Assembly (NCBI GenBank): GCA_027625915.1
Contig: JANTQA010000063.1
Location: 3,534,001-3,598,000 of the forward strand
Length of the DNA: 64,000 nucleotides
Reading direction: 5' to 3'
Source: Anaeramoeba flamelloides
Taxonomy: Eukaryota > Metamonada > Anaeramoebidae
Shown: in pieces, positions 1-10,662 of the stretch
Layout: each line of letters opens with the position of its first letter
How positions within the stretch are numbered: the stretch's first letter is position 1
Program-made: the position numbers and the translations under genes
Notes under the pieces: model-generated
Told to the model about the DNA's origin: nothing
The model's database searches: none
What the model saw: only the letters and a program-made list of their open reading frames with translations

Positions 1-621
1 CTTTTATTTATTTCTGATTGTTTATATCAAAAAATTAAATTGAAAAATATATCTTATTTCAAAAAAGCAATTAAGATTAATGGAATATTCAACCCTTGAA
101 GATCAGAAAAAATTGATCATTTATTTTTAATTAATTTCTCAAATTTCTTTAGATTTATAATTATTATGGTTTTTTTTTCCTATTTTTAGAGTCTAAAAAA
201 CGAATATTATTATTCGAATAGATTTTTTAGTGAAATTTGTGTTTTTTTTTTTTAAATTTTGAATAACTTTTATAAGTTTTAATATATTTAGAAATTGAGT
301 AAGAGTAATTAAACATCTTATTTATTTAAATATTTCTACATCAAACATCCACTACTTTAATATAGATTAAGTTATCAATTATTAATATAAAATAATTAGA
401 TGAATTAAGTTTTTTAATTTATATATTGAATTTTACATGTTTTAAATTATTCTGAAAAGATTTTTAATTTGGTAGTTTGGATTTTTTTCTCATATTTTGT
501 TTTTGTTTTTTCAAAATTACAATAATTATTTTAAACTCAAAAAAAAAATAATAATAATAACTTATTTATTCTCCCTTTTTTAGAGTTTAAAATAATTATT
601 ATAATTTTATAAAATTAAATT

Positions 622-809
622 TACAGTCAGTTGCACTTTTAAGACACAAAATTTCAATGATAATTTAGGAAATAAAAAAATCTTAAATTAAGGTACAAAA
701 TTTGTTTTCTAGTAAAATAATTTAGGCATCAGAAATTCCAAAAAAAGTGTCTGAATTTGAAAATTTTTTCTTTATTGAAGTTTTTGTCTTTAAAGTGGAA
801 CTAACTCTA
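622..809. repeat. Tc1/mariner-like hairpin MITE, copy 1
   Basis: The left end reads TA-CAGTCAGTTGCACTTTT and the right end AAAGTGGAACTAACTC-TA, so the ends are inverted repeats flanked by TA. The middle matches the family: a TTAAGGTACAAAATT block and a TCTAGTAAAATAA block. It is a diverged copy of the element best preserved at 9020-9218. Confidence 0.7.
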
Positions 810-1254
810 TTTTTTTATTGAATAATTAGAAAATTATGTCGTTTTAATTTGAAAGTGGGTATTAACAATTCATATAGAGATAATTGAATTACTTTTATCA
901 TCAATCAAATTTAAAAAAAAAATATTTATAAATTGAAGTTATCTATGAAAATAAAAAAATTATTATTTTAATATTCAATACTATACTCAAGAGATATTTA
1001 TTTTTTGATCTAAAAATAATATAAAAAAAAGGAAAAAAAAAAAATAAAAAAAAATTGGGCAATTTATTATGAAATTTTGTTGATATAATTTGTTGGTCTG
1101 ATCCAGTTTAAATCTTTACTAATTCAACTAGTTTTTAAAATCAAAAAATAAAAAATTGAAATTTGTTCTGAAAAAAAAATATTAAGTTAGCTCAATTTAA
1201 TTTTTAACTCAGTTGATTTTCTAAATTCTTTCAATTGTGTTATATCTTTACTTG

Positions 1255-1384
1255 TACATTCAGTTCCACTTGTAATGCACAAACTTTCAAACAAAAATTT
1301 AATCACATTAGAAAATTCAAATTAAGGTACAAAATTTTGGATTCTAGTAAAATAAGCTGTGTCTTAAAAGTGAAAATGACTATA
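1255..1384. repeat. Tc1/mariner-like hairpin MITE, shortened copy 2
   Basis: It starts TA-CATTCAGTTCCACTTGTAA and ends CTTAAAAGTGAAAATGACTA-TA. It is ~130 bp against ~199 bp for the full copy, so most of the right-arm interior is missing. The shared TCTAGTAAAATAA centre identifies the family. Confidence 0.65.
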
Positions 1385-3007
1385 ATATCTATAAAAAATT
1401 AAACAAAATATTTATTTTTCATAATTTGTACAAAAAATAATGAAAATATTGGGTTTTTTACCTAAATAACGAAAGTATTTCCACCCAAAAAAAAAAAAAG
1501 TTTTTTTTAATGTTCAATCAAGTATTCTAATTAGGTACAATTATAAGTCATTAAATATTCAAAAAATCCAATTTTTGTTCGAAAGGATGTATTCAAGATA
1601 ATATAATATACTACTATAAAAGGGCAAAATGCATCAATCAACAAATAATTAATATTTTTTTGAATTTTCTAATAACTTGGAAACAAATAAAGTTGGATTT
1701 TTTTCGAGATCCTTCTCTTAAAAAAAATTACTTTACTTTTTGTAAAAAATAAAAATACAGAAAAATAAAATACGCTCTTAAAATATTGTCGGAATCAGTA
1801 GATACAGAAAAATAAATTATAAAAGTCAAATCAGATCGATAAAAATCTAATTACAAAATAATTTAGTTTTCCATTTTGATCATTTCTCATGATTTTAAAA
1901 TACTGACAAATTATTATTTATAAAATTGTTTCTAAAATTTCAATATGTGTATTTTTTTCCCTTATTCATTTGTAATAATTAATCAATATCTTTAAAACTT
2001 TATTCTAATTTTTTTAATTCAATTATTTTTTCAAGATAAAAAAAATACATAATAAAACCAAATAACATTACAATAAAGTGCTTCTCCTTCAATAGGGTAT
2101 TTAAATTGAAAGTGTTGAAGAAAATTGTTTATTTATCAAAAAGTGCAAACTTTTTAATTTTTTAATTTTTATCTTATTTGTTCAAGAGGGTAATAAAAAA
2201 AAACAGTAATACAAAATAACAAGAATTAATCCAAATGATGAAATTGTTGGATTATTTTTTGGATTTTGAAAAAAAAATGAATTTTTCAATTAATTTAGAG
2301 TTTGTAGAATATATGTTTGATAATTGAAAAAATGGTTTAAAGTATGCTAAGAAAAAAGAAAACCAAAAAAAGCAATAAAAAAAAATCAAGAAGAAATGAA
2401 ACAAACAAATAAAAAATCAATCGTGAAAATTTCTACTCGATCTGTATCAATGTTTTAAAGAAAAAAATCAACTTGGAGAAGTAATAGTTATTTTTAAATT
2501 AAAAACTTTTTCTTTTTCAAATAATTCTCCAAAAAAATATTTAAGAATGATAGAGCTAACTTTTATCAACTTTTTGAAACTAATATTCAATAAATTGTTT
2601 ATATTGCTCCTTTTAATTACACTCTCTTTCATTTTTGGTCTCTCTTGAATTAAGCTAGAAAAAAATTTTGACTGTATTGGATAATAATTTCATTTGACAA
2701 AAAATGTTTTTTTAAAAAAAGTAGACTTCTGTCACTTTTATACCTTTAACTTTCACTTTAAAGATCAATGAAATATTCTCAAATGTTCGAAATATTTTCT
2801 CTTAAGATTGAGGCGAAAAGTCAATTAGACTATAATTTACGATTTTATAAAAGTTTAATATTTAAAACATTTTTCAAAAAAAAAAAAAAAAATTAGTAAG
2901 GGTGTTTATTATTTATTTATTTTGTATTTGGAAAATGGGATTAATCTATCAATTTACAAGAATTTAATATTTATTAATTTTTCTATCTTAAAATAATAAA
3001 GTTGATT

Positions 3008-4032
3008 TTAATTCTTTCTTCTTCTTTTTTCATCATTTTTACTTTTTTTTTCTAAAGAAGATTTTTCATCTCTTTTAGGAGATCTTTTTCTTTCACGGTT
3101 TTCATAAGGTTCTTTTTCTTTTTCTTTTTCTTTTTCTTTTTCTTTTGATTTTGATCTTGTATTTTTTTCTTGCTCGGTTTTAATATTTTTTAGTTCTGAT
3201 TTTTCTTCCTTTTTCTCTTCATTTAATTCTTTATTTTTTAAAGAGCTATCTTTTGAATAATTTTCTTCACGAGAATGGTAATTTTTGGAATTTGAATCTT
3301 TATCTTTTCTATGCGATCTTGAATGATGGCGATCACTACGATGATGATCACTGCGATGGTGTCTACTATGATGACGTGAATTTCGGTGTGAATCTCGATC
3401 CCTATCTTCTCTTCTATAGTCTCGATCCCGATGACGGGATAGTGAATGGGTGTGTGAATTTGAACTTGATCTTGAACGAGAACTTTTTTCATGAATACGA
3501 TGATCATTACGATGATGATCACTACGATGGTGATCACTGCGATGGTGTCTACTATGATGACGTGAATTTCGGTGTGAATCTCGATCCCTATCTTCTCTTC
3601 TATAATCATTACGATCTGAATTATTTTCTCTTGTGTTATCATTTGCATTCTTCTTTTCATCTTGTTCTTTTGTTTCCTTTCTGTCTTGATTTTCTTTCTG
3701 AACACTTTCTTTCAAAGAAGTACTCTCTTCGTTACCAATTGTTGTTTCAGTGTTATTTGAAGTCTCTAATTTTTCATTACTTACAATGGGCTGATCTTTA
3801 TTTTCTGATTTTTGATCCAAAATTTCTACTTTTTGGTTTGTTTTAGTGGTTTCTTTTGAATCTTTTTTTTCTTTGCTTTTTTTTTTTTTTTTTTCATTTT
3901 TCTTTTTCTTTTTAGTTTTTGTTTTTTTTTTCTTTTGTTCAGAACCAGAAGAAGAACTTGAATTGGAAGAACTAGAATTAGTGTTTGAAGATGATGATGA
4001 AGATGACGATGACGATGAAGAGGATGATGAAG

Positions 4033-4070
<38 letters not shown>

Positions 4071-4471
4071 GAAGAAGAAGAGGAGGAAGAAGTCGATGTT
4101 GAAGAAGATGATGACGAAGAGGAACTTTCATCATTCTCAAGTTTTTTCTTTTTTTTCCATTCCTGATAACGCTTTTCACCTCGTTCGCGATCGCGATCAT
4201 ATGATTTTTTTACTGATTTATGACGGATACGTTGTGTTAGTGATGGAACAAAATTATAAGCACGTTGATTTTTACACTCATAAGTGTAATGTCCTTCTTG
4301 AAAGCATTTTTGACAAAACTTCTTTTTTGTTTCAGTTTGTTTGTTTGTTGTATATAGTTTTGGTGCTTGTTCTTTTGTATTCTGTAACATTGCTTCACGT
4401 TTTCTAATACGTCTTTCATTTCGAGAAAGGGTTGTTTCCCCAAATACCATTTTATTATTATACCGAGACAT
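3008..4471 (-). CDS. ZCCHC10: ZCCHC10-like zinc-knuckle protein with Ser tract and RD/RS tail
   Basis: A 487-residue single-exon frame. A CCHC zinc knuckle spans residues 53-66 (CQKCFQEGHYTYEC; C53, C56, H61, C66), followed by a basic stretch and a poly-Ser run from ~116 to ~163. This order (one knuckle with an H-x-T-Y-E-C core, then Lys-rich, then poly-Ser) is that of animal ZCCHC10. The C-terminal third is Arg/Asp/His/Ser-rich with two near-identical RREDRDRDSHRNSRHHS units, resembling the RS/RD tails of splicing-associated proteins, so a nuclear RNA-linked role is inferred. It is far longer than human ZCCHC10 because of that tail. The start is the ATG at 4471, with a stop-rich A/T upstream region. 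The antisense frames here are by-products of low complexity. Confidence 0.8.
3351..3604. repeat. Direct 186 bp-period duplication inside the RD/RS tail
   Basis: A block of roughly 65 bp beginning GCGATGGTGTCTACTATGAT occurs near 3354 and again near 3540, nearly identical and in frame (186 bp, 62 codons). It encodes the repeated Arg/Asp/His/Ser unit, so the tail grew by in-frame duplication. Confidence 0.75.
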
Positions 4472-6305
4472 TTGAAGATAATTGATCCACTCAACAATAA
4501 AATAAATTAATAAATAAAAAAAAAAAGAATTTAAAAATATTATTTAAAAAAATGAATCTGTAGAGAAATTTATTAATAGTTTGCCCTTTAAAAGATGACA
4601 GTTAAGTTGATTTATTTAAAGAAAAATTAATATCCCAACAATTACTGAACTCATGATTAGTCTTTGCTTATTCAGGATTGAAGGAGATTGTTGAGAGATT
4701 GACTTTATTTTTATATTCATTAAAAGAACCGATTTATATCCAAATTTACAATGCGTATTACTTTTAAATGTGTCTCACTATATTTCAATGGATTTTGACT
4801 AATTTCAATTAACTAACTGTAGAAGAATCTTTAAAACAACAAAGGAATTTATTAGAAAAAATCTAAAAATAAAGAAGAATAATGAACAAAACAAGAATAC
4901 TTAGTGCGAATCAAACTCTCCTTTTTATGAAGAAACCTTGTTATTTCGTCGAGTTCAAATTTTTCAAATTTACTCTCCAGACAATAAAAGGTAGGTTACA
5001 TTATTTCGACTCCTTAATTTATTTAAGTCTAACTTTTTACAATACAAGTATTACAGGAACAAATTCCAGAAGATTCATCATTTTTAACAGTCTACTCCTG
5101 ATAGAACTCTGAATAATTATATTAATCTATTAACGTACTGGTATTTTTTGTAGAATACTAATAAATTCAAAAAAATAAATTATAATTTTGTTCGAGTTCC
5201 TTTGTCTAAATCTTAGAACTTTTCTTTTATAACAGTTCTTGAGAGAGAATATTGTGAAGATCAACGGATTTAACAAGGGTTTCATAACATTTAAATCAAT
5301 AAAATGCGTTATGCAAAGCTAAATAAAATCAATTTCAAAAATACACAATGAAGGAAAACTTTTTCAAATGGTTATTTGGGTCGAAGATTTGTAGGAAATC
5401 TTATTGAGATCTAAAAAAACTTTTTTTTTATTTTAATTTATGCTTTAACTTATGGAAATGGACTCGTTCTTAATCATTCAAACACTTTAAAAATTTGAGT
5501 TTATTTTTTAAAATCAAAATGTTAGATATTTTCAATATATCAATAAAAAAAATATAACCTATTATTTTTATTAACAATTGAGTTAATTCTTGAAAATGGT
5601 AAATATATTTGTGGTTTTATTTGGTAGGTATTGATTTTGAAAAAAAACGCTTTTATTTATTTTTTTTTTAATTATTATATTTCAATTCAAATCTTTACAA
5701 ATAAAATTAAATGGTATATGGGTCATTAAGTAACTGTATATTTTGATAGAAGTTTAATAAAAATTTATTCATGAAATTGAGATATAAAGTAAAAATTTTA
5801 AAAAAGTTGTTTTCTGATTTTTAAAAAATGAAAAAAATTTGCAAAAAATTACATATTTCGAACAATTTTTTTAGAAAAGTTTTTCTTTTTATTCTCTAGT
5901 ATCCTTATAACAATTCAATTCTTTTATAGGAAAAAAAAAATAATTTTGTATTTTTTGGGGATAAAATTACCTAATTCCCTAATATCTTCAATTAAATTTT
6001 ATTTTATAAAAAAAAAAATTAATCTTAAAATGAAATTTCAATTTATTTGTAAAAATTTTAATTGTTAAAACTATTCTTTTTAAATCAATTATATATTTTC
6101 CCCAATATTGTTAATAAAGTAGTGTTTTCTTTAAGAAAAAGAATTATGGAAATTTGTAACAATGTTTTTTTTTCTTAGTAAAATAAGATTATCTGATTTT
6201 TGATACAATATAACTAATTTAAATTTTTTTCACTAATTTGCAGATTTTTATTGAATTTTACAATTATTCTCAAAAATATATTTATAAACTCAAAAATTTA
6301 ATATA

Positions 6306-6453
6306 TAGCCAGTTCCACTTTTAAGGTACAAACTTTGAACAAAATTTAAGGTACATACAAAAATCTCAAGTTAAGTCAAAAAATTCAGATTCTAGTAAAA
6401 TAATTTGTAAAAAAAATGATAAATTTTATGCCTTAAAAGTTAAAATGACTGTA
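6306..6453. repeat. Tc1/mariner-like hairpin MITE, shortened copy 3
   Basis: It begins TA-GCCAGTTCCACTTTTAAGG and ends CTTAAAAGTTAAAATGACTG-TA. The interior keeps TCAGATTCTAGTAAAATAA, but part of the second arm is deleted relative to 9020-9218. Confidence 0.7.
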
Positions 6454-6723
6454 AATCAAGTAATCGGGGAAATAAATTGTATAAAAATAATAATCCTTGA
6501 TATAATTTTCAATTAACCAAAAAAAAAACTATTTGAATTTCTTTTATTATCAGAATCATTTAAGTGGTTTTGAGTATCCCAAAAATAATCAATTTTTATT
6601 TATTAGATTTAATGATCGATCAATCAAACAAAAAAAAAACATCACAAAAAATAGTATTAGATAAAGGTCATTGTTCTGAATCCCCTGTTTTATATTTAAT
6701 CATGATTTTTTTACTATTTTAAA

Positions 6724-6921
6724 TACAGTCAGTTTCAAATTTATGATAAAAACTATTAACGAAATACAGGCACAAAACAATCTCAAATTAAGGTACGAAA
6801 TTTGGAATTTTTATTTTTACAAATTATTTTACTAAAATATGAATTTTGTAACTTAATTTTGGATTTTTATTTTGCCTTAATTTTCGTTGATAGTTTTTGG
6901 CTTGAAGAGGAACTGACTATA
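6724..6921. repeat. Tc1/mariner-like hairpin MITE, copy 4
   Basis: It begins TA-CAGTCAGTTTCAAATTTA and ends AGAGGAACTGACTA-TA at full family length (~198 bp). It lies ~2.1 kb from the copy at 9020-9218, with a decayed frame between the two. Confidence 0.7.
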
Positions 6922-7556
6922 TATACTACTTTTTATATTGTCTATTAAGTGTCCAATTAAAAAATAGTGTTGGTCTTTTTTTTCTGAAAATAAATCACAA
7001 TTGTCTTTACCTTTTCATCACATTTTTCCTTTAAAATATTGTAAAAATATCCAACCTAACTTAATAATTTCTAACCAAAAGAAACTAATAATCTTTCCCC
7101 TATTACCCACCTCTATTAATACGACCTAAAATAGACTATATATCGCCCCTATTGTCTCTACACGTCTTTAACAACTAAAAAATCTTCAGAAGGAAGATAT
7201 GTGAGAAAATATATCCGGCCTTAAGGAACCACGTAAATTTTCATATTTCTGAAAAAATTTAATTGTATAAACTTTACTGAAATTTAATTTTTTGAGTGTC
7301 ATCAGATATTGAAACTTTGAAATCAAAATACAAACCACACTCAATTTGTAAAAAGAAAACAAAACTAAAGTAATTTAGATTCGAATCTTTCATTTTTCAA
7401 GATTTTTTAAATATTTTTTTGATTAAATTTTTGGTTTTATTAAATTTGGTTTAGGATCTAGAAATGTGTTTTTATATTTGAGTGAAATTAATCAAAGAGT
7501 AAACCAAAAAATGAACCCTAAATGGTATGTATTTGAAATAAATATTTTCTTTTAGA

Positions 7557-8116
7557 ATGTCAAACAAGAACGATCACCTTCCAAATAAATTTGTTGAAAT
7601 CAAAAATACAAAAAAAAAATCGACTAAAACCTATTTTCACAAATTCGTTTTCTTTATCTTCTTAATTTGCATAAATCAAAAAAGAGTTTTTACCTTGAAT
7701 TTCTGGCCCCATTACTATGTATTATTATTTTATACAACATTTTTCTACAAATTTGCTTTCAAAATTCTTATTTGAAATATTGTTATCAAACCAAGCCAAA
7801 ACAAAAAATATCATTTCAAAGATTAAAGAAAGGGGTTTGGATTCTGAGAATCAAGAAACAGTTACAAAATATTCAGCTCCAATGAAAAGAAAATTTGAGA
7901 AAAAATTTCAATCCGAATTTAGAATTATTTTGAGTTACCAATTTTAAAGGAAAATTTATATTCATAAAATCAAACGAATTTATCCAACAAACATTTAATT
8001 CTGAAGAGAAATTTAAAAAATATCCTATTTTAGTAACTCAATCAAGAATTAGAGAATTAAATGAAAATGGAATTTTTGAGGGACTTCAACTCTTATTTAA
8101 TTTTTCCCAAACGTAA
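7557..8116 (+). pseudogene. Decayed protein-coding region of unknown family
   Basis: Several overlapping plus-strand frames show protein-like composition rather than the Phe/Lys/Asn noise of the surroundings. The clearest stretch, near 7980-8116, includes KKYPILVTQSRIRELNENG and ends at a TAA at 8114. No single frame stays open through the region and no start or splice sites give a coherent model, so I read it as a broken gene. It sits between two hairpin elements (6724-6921 and 9020-9218) and may be the remains of a larger mobile unit. I do not recognise the family. Confidence 0.4.
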
Positions 8117-8334
8117 TAGAGTAATTATTTACATAAGGATACAATTAAACCCAATATCAGCTTCATTTATCAACTTTAGAGAAATGAATAATCATTTTTA
8201 AAAGAGTTTCATTTTTACAATGAAATTTCAGGTCAAAAAATACTGATCCTTTTTTTGTAGGGTTTTTTGATCAAATTAGAAAAAAAAAATTATAAAATAA
8301 TTTAATTTTGAAGAAATATCACTTTTATTAATTT

Positions 8335-8955
8335 CAGAGATTCTTTACGTATATAAGCTTGAAACGTTAATCTTATTTTAAAAATACAATAAAAATAAAT
8401 CAAATATTGTATCCTTGAAGAACTAAAAAAATTGAAAATTTATTTTATTCACAAATAATAATTAAATTTCTTGAAATTTAAAGGGCTTTTTAATATACTT
8501 TTTCAAATATCAAGAGTTTAAACAAGAAACTGTTTGTATTTAAATAACTTATTTGATAATATCTATGTTTTTTTTTATTAACATTAGAAATATGCATTTG
8601 AATTGTTTTATTTGTTGAAAAATCTTTAAAAAATTGAGAAATAAATGTAAAGTCTATTTGATACATTTAATCTTTGAATTGTTAATGACTTATTGAATTA
8701 ATGTAGATTGGGTTATTAATTATTGATTGTAAATAATAAAATTAAAAAGTATTCCTTTAGATTATAAGTTGAATTTTCTAGGTTTTAAAAAAGTATTTCG
8801 GGAGAATTTTTAATTTGTTTGTTTGGTTCTTTTTTTCAGATTTTTTAATTCAATAAATTGAAAAAAATTGATTTAGTCTGTTATTTGAAAGAAAAAATTA
8901 TATTTTTTACAAGTTTAAAATAATTATTGTATTTTTTTTTTGAAATTAAGTAGAT
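8335..8955. repeat. Diverged second copy of the 1-620 repeat
   Basis: The order of matching blocks is shared with 1-620: an ATCCTTGAAGA-like block, TTATCAATTATTAAT versus TTATTAATTATTGAT, TTTTAATTTGGTAGTTTGG versus TTTTAATTTGTTTGTTTGG, then TTTAAAATAATTATT. Both copies are followed within ~100 bp by a CAGTCAGTT hairpin, so hairpin and repeat were probably copied together. Confidence 0.5.
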
Positions 8956-9019
8956 TTTTTAGCTTAAGGTAATAAAGAAAAAATAATAAAAATAAAGTGA
9001 AAATAAAAAATCTTTAAAA

Positions 9020-9218
9020 TACAGTCAGTTCCACTTTTAGGACAAAAACTTTCAACGAAATTTAAAGCACGTCTAAACTCTCAAATTAAGGCACAAAATT
9101 CAGATTCTAGTAAAATAAATTGTAAAAAAATAAATTACAAATCTTGTGCCTTAATTTGAGATTTTTTTGTGCTTTAAATTTCGTTGAAAGTTTGTGTCTT
9201 AAAAGTGGAACTGACTGT
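9020..9218. mobile_element. Tc1/mariner-like hairpin MITE, best-preserved copy
   Basis: The ~199 bp unit starts TA-CAGTCAGTTCCACTTTTA and ends TAAAAGTGGAACTGACTG-TA. Nearly the whole length pairs with itself, for example TTTCAACGAAATTTAAAGCA near the left against TGCTTTAAATTTCGTTGAAA near the right. A CAGT terminus flanked by TA is the signature of the Tc1/mariner superfamily. It has no coding capacity, so an absent transposase must have moved it. Confidence 0.85.
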
Positions 9219-10662
9219 AGTAAAAATATATAAATTCTGGCACCCAGTGCCCCACTCTGAGAGTCGTGGAATACCAATTATTAATCAAAGGGTGTGGAAT
9301 TTTTATCTATAATTGATAATCCATCTATTGTGTTTTTTTCTACTCCTCTGTGTTCAGGGTGTGGATAGCTTCTATTTACATGAAAATGATAAATTTATTA
9401 TATATATCTTCTTCTCTTTCTTTTTATTTGATCGTTTTTTATTAATTACTCCTTTCTATATATAAATAAAATAATAAATTAAGTATTTTTTCAAACTTAG
9501 TTATTTTTGAACTTAGTGGTTTCATTTTTAAAGTATATTTTTGTATAATTCCTTTACGGGCAATAATATTTCAATCTTCTTTCAATGAAAATATTTTTTT
9601 TTAAATAATTCAGCAAGATTTTGGATTTTGAACTTTTGGAAAATGAGGAAAATGGATCATGCTGTTAAAAACAATAATTCATTTCTGAAAATTGTATTAA
9701 AAGTAATTTTGGTCTTGTAGTTATCATATTTTTATTTTTTTTCTCAATTTCAAAGATTCAGTAATTTTTTTTTACTTTTCTTTTTTGAGTAAATTTAGTT
9801 AATTTTTTTTTGGGTTTACTAGTACCTTATATTAATTTTGAAAATTATTTAGAAGTAAAAAGTAATTTGTTTCTCAATAATTTTTCAAACAAAAGTATTT
9901 CCATGAAGAATTAAAAATAAAACCAAACACAAAATAAGAAATTTTTTCAAATTTTACAGATAAGATCAAGAAATAAATAATTTGTATTTGATTTTTTCTT
10001 GATTAATCTTTTTATTTTTCTGATTTCCATTTTTTAGTTGGTATGAAAATATATGATATTAGGATATTTCCCAATCCTGTATTTATTAAAATATAAATGA
10101 ATTTGGTTCAAGAAATGATTTAAATCATTCATTTTCATATAAATTGTGGAAAATGAAATTTGAAGGATGTATTTACTTCCAAAAAGACACAAGTGTACAT
10201 GAATAAAATCTTTAGATTGTTTATTATTTCAAAAAGATATAATTTTTGAAACGATTGTTTGTTATTAAAAATCATATAGAGCACTCAGAAATCAATTACT
10301 TCTGCCCACAATGATTTGCATCATTAAGGAGATTTTCTTTGAGATTTTTTGGATATGTTTAGATATTAAATCTGATAATTATTCCTTAGAACTTATCATT
10401 TTTGAGTTTTGACATTTTTTTCTATTTAAAATATTGTTTTCGTGTTTCGAATACAAATAGAAAATTCACCACCTTGAAAAAATTCTAAATTCTACAAGAA
10501 GAGTTAAAAAAACAAATCTACCTTCAAAAGTTTTTAATGAGAAAATTCAAATTGTAAATGAGAAAAAGTAATAAAACATTGCCACTTTGAAATTAAGAAT
10601 TCTATTTGCTTTATTCGTGCTAATCATTTTTTTATTAAAAATTCCTCGAAAGATTCTTCTCA

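Larger units (their letters stand above)
1..3007. other. AT-rich intergenic DNA with decayed repeats
   Basis: I see no supportable gene here; all frames are closed at short intervals. The first ~620 bases resemble ~8335-8955 (both share a block around TTTAAAATAATTATT shortly before a hairpin element), so this is an old duplicated repeat. Two hairpin transposon copies (622-809 and 1255-1384) are listed separately. The remainder is homopolymer-rich A/T sequence. Confidence 0.6.
4472..10662. other. 6.2 kb intergenic region rich in dead repeats
   Basis: No complete gene can be supported. Between ~4880 and ~5330 there are short coding-like patches: an ATG frame at 4882, a frame reading EQIPEDSSFLTVYS after an ACAG at ~5056, and one reading FLRENIVKINGFNKGF after an AACAG at ~5235. 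They do not join into a consistent model, so a decayed gene is the likeliest reading. Three hairpin MITEs and a decayed frame at ~7.6-8.1 kb are listed separately. The stretch 9235-9370 is less AT-rich than its surroundings but matches no RNA family I know. Confidence 0.5.

Noticed and set aside
3253-4407. Plus-strand open frames antisense to the zinc-knuckle gene
   Set aside because: They are mirror images of the Ser, Arg/Asp/His and Lys codon runs on the minus strand and have Asp/Met/Phe-only composition.
9235-9370. Less AT-rich patch considered as a tRNA or small RNA gene
   Set aside because: No cloverleaf, T-loop motif or match to U1, U2, U4, U5, U6 or SRP RNA landmarks that I could find.
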